From Feifania hominis (GTDB lineage Bacteria; Bacillota; Clostridia; Oscillospirales; Feifaniaceae): a stretch of DNA of 64,000 nucleotides. A program made the position numbers and the translations under genes. The stretch spans positions 558,001-622,000 of the forward strand of contig NZ_JACRSP010000001.1 in assembly GCF_014384765.1 (NCBI RefSeq). The letters run 5' to 3'. Positions within the stretch are counted from its first letter, which is position 1, and each line of letters starts with the position of its first letter. Shown piece after piece: positions 57,385 to 64,000 of this stretch. The notes beneath the pieces are model-generated. The model worked only from the letters and a program-made list of their open reading frames with translations. It searched no databases and was not told where the DNA came from.

Positions 57385-58419
57385 TCATGATTCCCCGGAA
57401 AACGGGAGCCCCAGGTGCTCATACGCAAGCTTTGTCGCGCAGCGGCCTCTAGGGGTACGGTTGATAAAACCGAGCTGCAGCAAAAACGGTTCGTAGACAT
57501 CCTCAATGGTGACAGTCTCCTCCCCGATGGTCGCGGCGAGCGTGTCCACACCAACCGGCCCGCCTCCAAAATATTGTATGATCGCATGGAGCATTTTGCG
57601 ATCAATTGCATCCAATCCGAGTCCGTCGACCTCCAGACGGCTGAGCGCCTGGTCCGCCACAGACTTCGTGATGATGCCGTCTCCGACAACCTGCGCAAAG
57701 TCCCTCACGCGTTTGAGCATACGGTTCGCGATACGCGGCGTGCCGCGTGAGCGGGAGGCAATTTCCAGGGCGCCGCCGGGCTCAATCTCTATTTTGAGAA
57801 TGCTGGCGCTGCGCGTGACGATCTCGCAGAGTTCCTCAGCGCTGTACATCTCAAGACGCAGCACCACGCCGAAGCGGTCGCGCAGGGGCGCCGTCATCTG
57901 ACCGGCGCGGGTCGTCGCCCCGATCAGCGTGAATTTGTTCAGATCGAGCCGGATGGAGCGGGCATTCGGCCCTTTTCCGATGATGATGTCGAGCGCATAG
58001 TCCTCCATCGCCGGGTAGAGGACCTCCTCCACCGAGCGCGAAAGACGGTGTATTTCGTCAATGAAGAGAATGTCGTTCTCCTCGAGATTGGTCAGCAGAG
58101 ACGCAAGATCCCCTGGCTTCTCAATTGCCGGACCCGAGGTCACGCGGATGTTGACCCCCATCTCGTTTGCGATGATGCCCGCGAGCGTCGTCTTGCCGAG
58201 TCCCGGCGGGCCGTAGAGCAGCACATGGTCGAGCGATTCCCGCCGCCCACGCGCCGCCTCGATGAATATCTTCAGATTCTCTTTCACCTTGGCCTGGCCG
58301 ATGTACTCGTCCATATAGCGCGGGCGCAGAGACGTCTCGATTTCCCCGTCCTCACTGCGCAGGGACGACGTTACGATTCGGTTTTCCAAGTCCATGTCAA
58401 AATCGCGATCGTGTTCCAT
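57385..58419 (-). CDS. ruvB: Holliday junction helicase ATPase RuvB
   Basis: RuvB is the hexameric motor that drives branch migration with RuvA. The 344-residue product shows RPRYMDEYIGQAKVKENL near 33, Walker A LLYGPPGLGKTTLA near 68, Walker B ILFIDEIHRLS near 119 and sensor 1 LIGATTRAGQ near 168. The C-terminal winged helix ends TPRGRCATKLAYEHLG. Length and motifs are standard. The ATG lies 10 bases after ruvA. Confidence 0.97.
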   Translation of the reverse strand: MEHDRDFDMDLENRIVTSSLRSEDGEIETSLRPRYMDEYIGQAKVKENLKIFIEAARGRRESLDHVLLYGPPGLGKTTLAGIIANEMGVNIRVTSGPAIEKPGDLASLLTNLEENDILFIDEIHRLSRSVEEVLYPAMEDYALDIIIGKGPNARSIRLDLNKFTLIGATTRAGQMTAPLRDRFGVVLRLEMYSAEELCEIVTRSASILKIEIEPGGALEIASRSRGTPRIANRMLKRVRDFAQVVGDGIITKSVADQALSRLEVDGLGLDAIDRKMLHAIIQYFGGGPVGVDTLAATIGEETVTIEDVYEPFLLQLGFINRTPRGRCATKLAYEHLGLPFSGES

Positions 58420-58429
58420 ACCATTCTCC

Positions 58430-59032
58430 CTAGCGCATCAAAAATTTCAGAGCCTGTTTGATGGTCCTCTCCACCGGCTCGCCCTCGGCGTAGACCGCCT
58501 GCACGGCGCGCGAGGCTTCACTCTGGCTGTAGCCGAGAACCATCAGGGCATTGACCGCCTCAATCTGGCTGACCTCTCCCATGACCACCTCGCCCGGTGC
58601 CGCATTGGCGGAGGAGGGCATGAACTGCTCGTTTTTGATCTTGTCCTTGAGCTCGAGCACAATGCGATTTGCAATCTTCGGCCCGATGCCCGGCGCTCTG
58701 GTCAGAGCCTTGGTATCGCCCGTGACAATGGCGAGCGCAAGCTGTTCATAGGAGTTCTCCGACAGAATGGACAGCGCCGCTTTCGGTCCGACGCCCGAAA
58801 CTGAAATGAGCATACGAAAACAGCTCAGCTCATCCGGGCTGTAGAAGCCAAAGAGCTCCATTGCGTCCTCCCGAACGCTGAAATGGGTGTGGAGCTTGAC
58901 CTCCGCGCCGGCCTCCGGCAGCTTTTTGATGGTATTCATGGTAGTCGCAAGCCGAAAGCCGACTCCGCCGCACTCCACCACGACGGCGCCGAGCTCCTTT
59001 TCGGCGAGAGTTCCTCTGAGATAAGCAAACAT
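58430..59032 (-). CDS. ruvA: Holliday junction DNA-binding protein RuvA
   Basis: RuvA tetramers hold the four-way junction and load RuvB. The 200-residue product begins MFAYLRGTLAEKELGAVVVE (OB fold). It has LISVSGVGPKAALSILS near 72 and RAPGIGPKIANRIVLELKDK near 108 (paired helix-hairpin-helix motifs). The C-terminal RuvB-binding domain contains AVNALMVLGYSQSEASRAV. The ATG at 59032 follows AGGAGAAAACCG; the frame upstream overlaps ruvC and is not conserved. Confidence 0.97.
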   Translation of the reverse strand: MFAYLRGTLAEKELGAVVVECGGVGFRLATTMNTIKKLPEAGAEVKLHTHFSVREDAMELFGFYSPDELSCFRMLISVSGVGPKAALSILSENSYEQLALAIVTGDTKALTRAPGIGPKIANRIVLELKDKIKNEQFMPSSANAAPGEVVMGEVSQIEAVNALMVLGYSQSEASRAVQAVYAEGEPVERTIKQALKFLMR

Positions 59033-59042
59033 CGGTTTTCTC

Positions 59043-59534
59043 CTATCTGAGCTGCAAGAGCTTTGATTTTGCCGAGTGGGCGTGACAGACGGCGAGCGCC
59101 ACAGCGTCCGCCGTGTCGTCGGGCTTTGGAATCTCTTTGAGATGCAGAAGCATTTTGACCATCTGCTGCACCTGTTTTTTCTCCGCCTTGCCGTATCCCA
59201 CAACCGCCTGTTTGACCTGTGACGGCGTGTATTCAAAGACCGGCACGCCGTGTTTTGCCGCCGCGAGCAGAATCACGCCTCTGCCGTGGCCGACCATGAT
59301 GGCCGTTGTGACATTGGTGTTGAAAAAGAGCTCCTCCACCGACATGGCGTCGGGCCGGTGCTGCGCAATCAGCCCACACAAAAACTCGTAGATCTGAAGC
59401 AGCCGAACCTCGAGCGTCAGGCCCGCAGGCGTGTGAAAAGTGTCATAGGTCACGGGTGTAAAGCGGCTGCCTGCATAGTCCACCACCGCATATCCCACCG
59501 AGGCGATCCCCGGGTCAATCCCCAAAATTCTCAT
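59043..59534 (-). CDS. ruvC: Holliday junction resolvase RuvC
   Basis: RuvC cuts Holliday junctions symmetrically. The 163-residue product has the RNase H-like fold with catalytic acids in RILGIDPGIASVGYAVVD (Asp near 7), MSVEELFFNTN (Glu near 66) and the C-terminal KPDDTADAVALAVCH (Asp residues near 138-141). The ATG at 59534 is used; a TTG two codons upstream is possible. It is the first gene of ruvC-ruvA-ruvB-glmM. Confidence 0.96.
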   Translation of the reverse strand: MRILGIDPGIASVGYAVVDYAGSRFTPVTYDTFHTPAGLTLEVRLLQIYEFLCGLIAQHRPDAMSVEELFFNTNVTTAIMVGHGRGVILLAAAKHGVPVFEYTPSQVKQAVVGYGKAEKKQVQQMVKMLLHLKEIPKPDDTADAVALAVCHAHSAKSKLLQLR

Positions 59535-59638
59535 TGTCAATACCGCCGCAATCCGATGGATTTTGACTCACAGAGCCGAAATCCGACTTGTAAAACACAG
59601 ACTATTGTATCACAGATCATCTGCCCCATCAACCGAAA

Positions 59639-60916
59639 TCAGAGGGTGACAAGCCCCTCGTCCGCCAGTCTCTGGGCGGCCATGAGCACACCGATCTGCG
59701 CGGTGTCATAGACGATGCCCCCCTGCATAAACGCAATGTAGGGCGCGCGCATGGGGCCGTCAGCCGAGAGCTCAATGGAGGAACCCTGCACAAAGGCTCC
59801 CGCCGCCATGATCACCTGGTCCTGATAGCCGGGCATATCCCACTCCTGCGGCACGACGAAGCTGTCGATGGGGCTCCCCGCCTGAATGCCCTCGCAGAAC
59901 GCCTTGAGTCCCGCGGGTGAGCCGAGCACAATCTGCTCAACGATATCCGTGCGCGGCTCGCAGTAGCGCGGGCTGCAGGCAAAGCCGAGTTCCTCAAAGA
60001 GCGCGGCGGCAAAGACCGCCGTCTTGAGCGCCTCACCCGTAATGTGAGGGGCGAAGAAAAAGCCGCGGTAGAGATTCCGGTTCTGGTTGAGAGAGGCGCC
60101 GACCTCTTTGCCGAGGCCGGGCGAAGTCAGCCGGTAGGCGCACAGCTCCACAAGGTCTGCGCGGCCCGCGATGTATCCCCCGCTCTCAGCCATGGAGCCG
60201 CCCGGATTCTTAATCAGCGAGCCCGCCATGAGATCTGCGCCCACCTCGGTCGGTTCGCGCGTCTCGACAAACTCCCCGTAGCAGTTGTCCACCATCACAA
60301 TCGTCCTGTCACTCAGGCGGTGTACGATTTTACAGACAGTCTCAATTTCGGCAACCGAGATGGAGGGTCGGCGCTCATAGCCGCGCGAGCGCTGCAGATA
60401 GATCATCCTCGGCGCGCGCCTTGCGGCCTCGGTGATGCCGTCGAAATCAAGTGTCCCATCCTCGAGCAGATCCACCTGCTCATAGTGCACGCCGAAATCG
60501 GCAAGCGAGCCGTTTTTGACACCGTTAAGGCCAATGACGCCGTCGAGCGTGTCATAGGGCTTGCCCGCAACCGAGACCATGACGTCGCCCGGGCGCAGAA
60601 CGCCAAAGAGCGCGACGGTCAGCGCATGGGTTCCCGACAGCATGAAGTGGCGTACCATCGCGTCCTCGGCGCCGAAAACCTGGGCGTAAACCCGGTCGAG
60701 CGTGTCGCGCCCGCTGTCGTCGTAGCCGTAGCCGGTGGTCCCGAGAAAGTGGCGCTCCGAGACGCCCTGCTGCATGAAAGCGTGAAGCACCTTGCGGCTG
60801 TTGTACGCCGCTGTCTGCCCAATGCCGCAAAGAGCCTGCTGCGCGCGCTGTTCGGCGAGCTGTGCGCGTTCGATGAGCTCCTGCGAAAAGGAAAACGGCC
60901 TGAAGAGCTGAGTCAT
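59639..60916 (-). CDS. PLP-dependent methionine gamma-lyase/aluminium-resistance family protein
   Basis: This is a fold-type I PLP enzyme of the cystathionine-lyase-like group once named aluminium resistance protein. The 425-residue product shows FLGTTGYGYDDSGRDTLDRV near 56, a Gly-rich phosphate-binding site near 90 (MLSGTHALTVALFGVLRPGD), VMVDNCYGEFVE near 208 and the Schiff-base Lys in GSLIKNPGGSMAESGGYIAG near 232. The ATG at 60916 follows GGGGGACTACT. The exact reaction in this subgroup is not known. It has the orientation of the iorAB operon but follows a hairpin, so it may be transcribed on its own. Confidence 0.87.
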   Translation of the reverse strand: MTQLFRPFSFSQELIERAQLAEQRAQQALCGIGQTAAYNSRKVLHAFMQQGVSERHFLGTTGYGYDDSGRDTLDRVYAQVFGAEDAMVRHFMLSGTHALTVALFGVLRPGDVMVSVAGKPYDTLDGVIGLNGVKNGSLADFGVHYEQVDLLEDGTLDFDGITEAARRAPRMIYLQRSRGYERRPSISVAEIETVCKIVHRLSDRTIVMVDNCYGEFVETREPTEVGADLMAGSLIKNPGGSMAESGGYIAGRADLVELCAYRLTSPGLGKEVGASLNQNRNLYRGFFFAPHITGEALKTAVFAAALFEELGFACSPRYCEPRTDIVEQIVLGSPAGLKAFCEGIQAGSPIDSFVVPQEWDMPGYQDQVIMAAGAFVQGSSIELSADGPMRAPYIAFMQGGIVYDTAQIGVLMAAQRLADEGLVTL

Positions 60917-60956
60917 AGTAGTCCCCCGTTTTTGCTTTGTCCCCATCGCGAAAAGC

Positions 60957-60976
60957 GGGGCGGATTGCTCCGCCCC
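60957..60976 (-). terminator. Weak hairpin after the ACT-domain gene
   Basis: GGGGCGGA pairs with TCCGCCCC around TTGC. The T-tract is weak (GCTTTTCGC), so some read-through to the PLP enzyme gene is possible. Confidence 0.5.
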
Positions 60977-60994
60977 ATTTCGTGGGTTTTTGTT

Positions 60995-61411
60995 TTATTG
61001 CGCCGAATAGGTCTCAATGCCTCCCTCGGCAAGGGCTGCTGCCGCTTTCTCATTGTCGTCCACCTTGAGAATGACGCAGATTTTGTCCCCGCGTTTCATC
61101 AGAGACACATAGGCGTACTCCACACTCACACCGCTCCTGCCGAGCAGACTGAGCGCCTTTGAGAACGCACCGGGCGTGTCTTCAAGCCCGATGGCCAAAA
61201 CACTTGTGATGGAGACCGCAAGCCCCGCCTGTTTGAGAATCTGCTCGCAGCGCTGCGGATCGTCGACAATGATGCGAAGAATTCCATAGTTGGTGGTATC
61301 GGCAATGGTGTGCGCGCGGATGTTGATGCCGCTGTCGGCAATCAGAGATGTGATTTCAGAAAGCCTGCCGGGTGTGTTTTCCACAAAGATGGATACCTGT
61401 TTGAATTGCAT
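60995..61411 (-). CDS. Tandem ACT-domain protein
   Basis: This 138-residue protein consists of two ACT domains, which usually bind amino acids. The first starts MQFKQVSIFVENTPGRLSEI and the second near residue 70 (ITSVLAIGLEDTPGAFSKAL). Each has the P-G-x-L/F turn preceding the ligand-binding helix. The ATG at 61411 follows GGGAGGAGAGG. Such stand-alone proteins are frequent beside indolepyruvate ferredoxin oxidoreductase and phenylacetate-CoA ligase genes, suggesting sensing of aromatic or branched amino acids (inference). Confidence 0.88.
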   Translation of the reverse strand: MQFKQVSIFVENTPGRLSEITSLIADSGINIRAHTIADTTNYGILRIIVDDPQRCEQILKQAGLAVSITSVLAIGLEDTPGAFSKALSLLGRSGVSVEYAYVSLMKRGDKICVILKVDDNEKAAAALAEGGIETYSAQ

Positions 61412-61483
61412 GGCCTCTCCTCCCAACATCGTTTCACTGTCTTCAGTATAGCACAGCTCTCCCCTCGGCGAAAAGCTCTTTTT

Positions 61484-62059
61484 TCAGCTCTCTTTCTGAT
61501 AGCCGTAGCCGAAAGCCTTGAGATTCATCTCGAGGAATTTCGCCGGCACCACCTTTTGAATGGTCTCAATCCAGCGCTCCTTTTCAATGCCGAGCTGTCG
61601 CGCGAGCACGCCGAGCAGCACAACATTTGCCGCCTTTGCGCCGCCCGCTCTCTCGGCAAGCTCCACCGCGTCGACCGCGATCAAATTCGATGTGATCGAC
61701 CGCAGCCGCTCATCGATGTCGCCGGGATACTCCGCCGCACCCGTGATGACCGGCATGGGGAGAATCTGCTGCGTGCTGTAGAGCAGAACCCCGTCCGGCT
61801 TGAGATAGTCCGCATAGCGCAACGCCTCGAGCTTTTCAAAGGACAGTACAACATCCGCGCCGGCCTTCTCGATCAGGGGAGACGCGACCTGCTCCCCATA
61901 CCGCACATAGGTCACAACCGATCCGCCGCGCTGCGACATGCCGTGAACCTCGCTCACCTTGACGTCATAACCGCAGTCGACAAGCAGCGTGCCGAGCAGC
62001 TTGCTCGCAAGAAGCGAACCCTGGCCGCCGACACCGACAATCATCACACTCTTTGTCAT
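61484..62059 (-). CDS. iorB: Indolepyruvate ferredoxin oxidoreductase, beta subunit
   Basis: The small subunit works with IorA to convert aryl-2-oxoacids such as indolepyruvate to aryl-acetyl-CoA, reducing ferredoxin. The 191-residue product has SVMIVGVGGQGSLLASKLLG at residues 4-23 (gamma-domain Rossmann-like motif). It continues with SEVHGMSQRGGSVVTYVRYG near 44 and ADVVLSFEKLEALRYADYL near 75. The ATG at 62059 is one base past the IorA stop, so the two are coupled. An upstream in-frame ATG lies within iorA and is ignored. Confidence 0.93.
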   Translation of the reverse strand: MTKSVMIVGVGGQGSLLASKLLGTLLVDCGYDVKVSEVHGMSQRGGSVVTYVRYGEQVASPLIEKAGADVVLSFEKLEALRYADYLKPDGVLLYSTQQILPMPVITGAAEYPGDIDERLRSITSNLIAVDAVELAERAGGAKAANVVLLGVLARQLGIEKERWIETIQKVVPAKFLEMNLKAFGYGYQKES

Positions 62060-62060
62060 C

Positions 62061-63794
62061 TCACTTGTCCCCCTTTTCGATCGCGCCGAATTTACAGATG
62101 TTCTGACAGAGATCGCAGCCCACACAGAGCGTGTGGTCGATTTTCATGACGCCGCCGTCCTGATAGATTGCAGGGCACCCGATCTTCAGGCACATTTTGC
62201 AGTTTTTGCACTTGGTTTCCTCGATTTGAAGAGGCGGGTATTTCTTGACTTCCTTGAGCAGAACACAGGGCCGTCGTGCAATGATGACCGAGGGCTCTGC
62301 CCTTTCAAGCTCCTCTTTGACGACTCTCTCAAACGCATCGAGATCATAGGGATCGCACACGCGCACACTCTTCACGCCGACCGTCTCACACAGACGCTCA
62401 ATGGACAGAGCCACCGTCGGCTCTCCCTTGATGGTCCTGCCGGTCGTCGGGTTCTGCTGATGGCCGGTCATGCCGGTGATGCTGTTGTCAAGAACGATCA
62501 CCGTTGTGATGCCCTTGTTGTAGATGGTGTCAATCAGGCCCGTAATGCCCGAGTGGGCAAAGGTCGAGTCGCCGATGACCGCCACGCTCTTCGCCGCGTA
62601 CTCGGGGCGCACCTTGGTGAAACCGTGCAGCCCTGAAATGGATGCGCCCATGCAGATGGTGGTGTCCATCGCGCCCAGAGGTGGTGTCGCGCCCAGTGTG
62701 TAGCAGCCGATGTCGCCACTGACCATGACGCCAAGTCGGTGCAGCACATAGAAAGTGCCCCGGTGCGGGCAGCCTGGACAGAGCACCGGCGGCCGGCCCG
62801 GCACCGATCCCTCGATCCGTTTGACCTCAGTTTTTTCGCCGAGCAGCTTCTCACGGATGTCGTTTGCCGAGTACTCGCCGCAATAGCTGAATTGTTCTTT
62901 GCCTTTACAGTTGATACCCAGTGCACGCACTTCGGTTTCGACAATGCTGTCAAGCTCCTCGATGACGTAGAGTTCATCAACTGCCGCCGCAAATTCCCGA
63001 ATCATCTTCTCCGGCAGCGGGAACGTCATGCCGAGTTTGAGATACGAGGCATTCTCGCCGAGCGCCTCGCGCGCATACTGATAGGCGATTCCCGAGGCGA
63101 TGACGCCGATTTTTCTGTCATAGTATGTAATTTCGTTGATTTTGGACGTGTCAGCGTACTGCCGCAGCGCCTCGAGACGCCGCTCCACGGCCAGGTGGCG
63201 CGGCCGGGCATTTCCGGGCATCATGACGTACTTCTGCGGGTTCTTCTCATAGGGGTGAAGCTCGCGCTGCTCCCGCTCGCCGAGTGTCACGATGCTCTGG
63301 GAGTGGGAGGTTCTCGTCGACATGCGAAGCAGTACGGGAGTGTCGTATTCCTCACTGATCCGGTAGGCCTCCTTGACAAAGTCGATACACTCCATTGAAT
63401 CGGCCGGCTCTACCATGGGGAGCTTCGCCGCGCGCGCGTAGTGGCGGCTGTCCTGCTCGTTCTGAGAGGAGTGCATTCCCTGGTCGTCAGCCACACAGAT
63501 GACAAAGCCGCCGCCGACGCCCGTATAGGAACTTGTGAAGACGAGATCCGCCGCGACGTTGAGGCCGACATGCTTCATGGCGGAGAAAGAACGTGCCCCG
63601 GCGATCGAGGCGCCGAACGCTGCCTCGGCCGCCACCTTTTCATTGGGCGCCCACTCGCTGTAAATCTCATCATACTTGCTGATAAACTCGGTGATCTCCG
63701 TGCTCGGAGTTCCCGGATAGCTCGAGACAAAGCGCACTCCCGCCTCATAGAGACCGCGTGCGACCGCCTCGTTGCCAAGCATCAGTCTTTTCAT
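62061..63794 (-). CDS. iorA: Indolepyruvate ferredoxin oxidoreductase, alpha subunit
   Basis: This large subunit holds thiamine diphosphate and iron-sulfur clusters. The 577-residue product begins LMLGNEAVARGLYEAGVRFV with SSYPGTPSTEITEF. It has a TPP-binding region (VSGDIGCYTLGATPPLGAMD near 365, GDSTFAHSGITGLID, VLDNSITGMTGHQQNP). Two 4Fe-4S motifs follow (CKNCKMCLKIGCP and CVGCDLCQNICK near 550-570). It starts behind AGGGAGGA. Together with iorB and the downstream-oriented paaK at the window edge it forms the usual aryl-acid fermentation locus. Confidence 0.95.
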   Translation of the reverse strand: MKRLMLGNEAVARGLYEAGVRFVSSYPGTPSTEITEFISKYDEIYSEWAPNEKVAAEAAFGASIAGARSFSAMKHVGLNVAADLVFTSSYTGVGGGFVICVADDQGMHSSQNEQDSRHYARAAKLPMVEPADSMECIDFVKEAYRISEEYDTPVLLRMSTRTSHSQSIVTLGEREQRELHPYEKNPQKYVMMPGNARPRHLAVERRLEALRQYADTSKINEITYYDRKIGVIASGIAYQYAREALGENASYLKLGMTFPLPEKMIREFAAAVDELYVIEELDSIVETEVRALGINCKGKEQFSYCGEYSANDIREKLLGEKTEVKRIEGSVPGRPPVLCPGCPHRGTFYVLHRLGVMVSGDIGCYTLGATPPLGAMDTTICMGASISGLHGFTKVRPEYAAKSVAVIGDSTFAHSGITGLIDTIYNKGITTVIVLDNSITGMTGHQQNPTTGRTIKGEPTVALSIERLCETVGVKSVRVCDPYDLDAFERVVKEELERAEPSVIIARRPCVLLKEVKKYPPLQIEETKCKNCKMCLKIGCPAIYQDGGVMKIDHTLCVGCDLCQNICKFGAIEKGDK

Positions 63795-63827
63795 AGAATC
63801 CTCCCTCTGGGGGCGACGCCCCGACTT

Positions 63828-64000
63828 CTATTTTTCATTTCTCAAATCCAGAATCCGCTTTGCCTTTCCCTGTGAGCGCTCGATGGTGTTGGGCCCGACC
63901 AGCGTCACTTTCGCGTCCAGCCCCAGTACGCTCTGCAACCTGTGATGCACGGTCTTCTCGAGTTCAAGAAGCTCGCCGTAGCGCTCGAGGAGCGTCCCAT
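63828..64000 (-). CDS. paaK: Phenylacetate-CoA ligase, C-terminal part (cut by window edge)
   Basis: Only the last 57 codons lie in the window: TLLERYGELLELEKTVHHRL, then LGLDAKVTLVGPNTIERSQG and KAKRILDLRNEK before the TAG. The segment V-x-L-V-x-P-x-x-I-x-R-S-x-G-K-A-x-R matches the C-terminal domain of PaaK-type ligases. The gene lies 33 bases upstream of iorA on the same strand. In this context it may activate or release aryl-acetyl groups with energy gain. Confidence 0.85.
   Translation of the reverse strand, partial: GTLLERYGELLELEKTVHHRLQSVLGLDAKVTLVGPNTIERSQGKAKRILDLRNEK

Noticed and set aside
1..64000. CRISPR arrays, rRNA genes, IS transposases and prophage structural genes
   Set aside because: I read for regular spaced repeats, rRNA signatures, DDE transposase motifs and capsid or terminase genes and saw none.

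Overview
The window looks like a chromosomal segment of a spore-forming Clostridia bacterium, probably a gut member of the Oscillospiraceae. The signs are a sigma-H gene, a Gram-positive PolC replicase, the MEP isoprenoid cluster next to pyrH-frr-uppS-cdsA, a two-helicase-subunit ruv operon with glmM, S-layer homology (SLH) proteins and a cysteine-rich coat-like protein. The species cannot be named from sequence alone.

Region 1 (1-23.4 kb) is accessory and is organised around the 3' ends of two GMP synthase genes. A shortened guaA paralogue (7377-8675) and a canonical guaA (23429-24961) both end in codons for Glu-Trp-Glu-stop, and this 13-bp 3' end is the attachment core of three integrated elements. 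Element A (1751-7376, AT-rich) carries an AbiE toxin-antitoxin pair overlapping a BcgI-like restriction-modification operon and has no integrase. Element C (12693-15651) is a decayed element with a frameshifted XRE regulator, a truncated BsuBI/PstI-type nuclease and small genes. Element D (15652-23428) is an integrative mobilizable element with tyrosine integrase, excisionase-like protein, MobC, RepA-like ATPase, Mob/Pre relaxase, XRE regulator and tet(W)-type tetracycline resistance under an attenuator. All three have paired 11-bp-spaced TATCA heptamers at nearly the same distances from both cores, so they belong to one integration family. Between A and C lie the short guaA, an EamA transporter, a frameshifted AraC regulator and an enolase-superfamily dehydratase. 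Remnants of a transketolase and an SLH gene sit beside the element edges.

Region 2 (23.4-35.6 kb) is core-like: guaA behind a B12-binding radical SAM gene, an SLH surface protein, a likely operon (AAA/DUF4435 ATPase, trmK, nif3-like, rqcH, FAD reductase), DUF1858 and zinc-ribbon small proteins, a decayed tRNA-Gly, and sigH.

Region 3 (35.6-49.1 kb) holds polC and the minus-strand cluster pyrH-frr-uppS-cdsA-dxr-rseP-ispG-polC. Divergently it carries the coat-like cysteine-rich gene, rpsB and tsf. It couples pyrimidine nucleotides, ribosome recycling, lipid-carrier and isoprenoid supply, and replication.

Region 4 (49.1-64 kb) has an archaeal-type GAPDH, archaeal-type PGK and LarA operon, a YibE/F membrane protein, a CNNM/CBS transporter behind a promoter-leader-terminator unit, tRNA-Leu(CAA), ruvC-ruvA-ruvB-glmM, a PLP lyase-family enzyme, and an aromatic 2-oxoacid operon (iorA, iorB, an ACT protein, and a paaK gene cut by the window edge).
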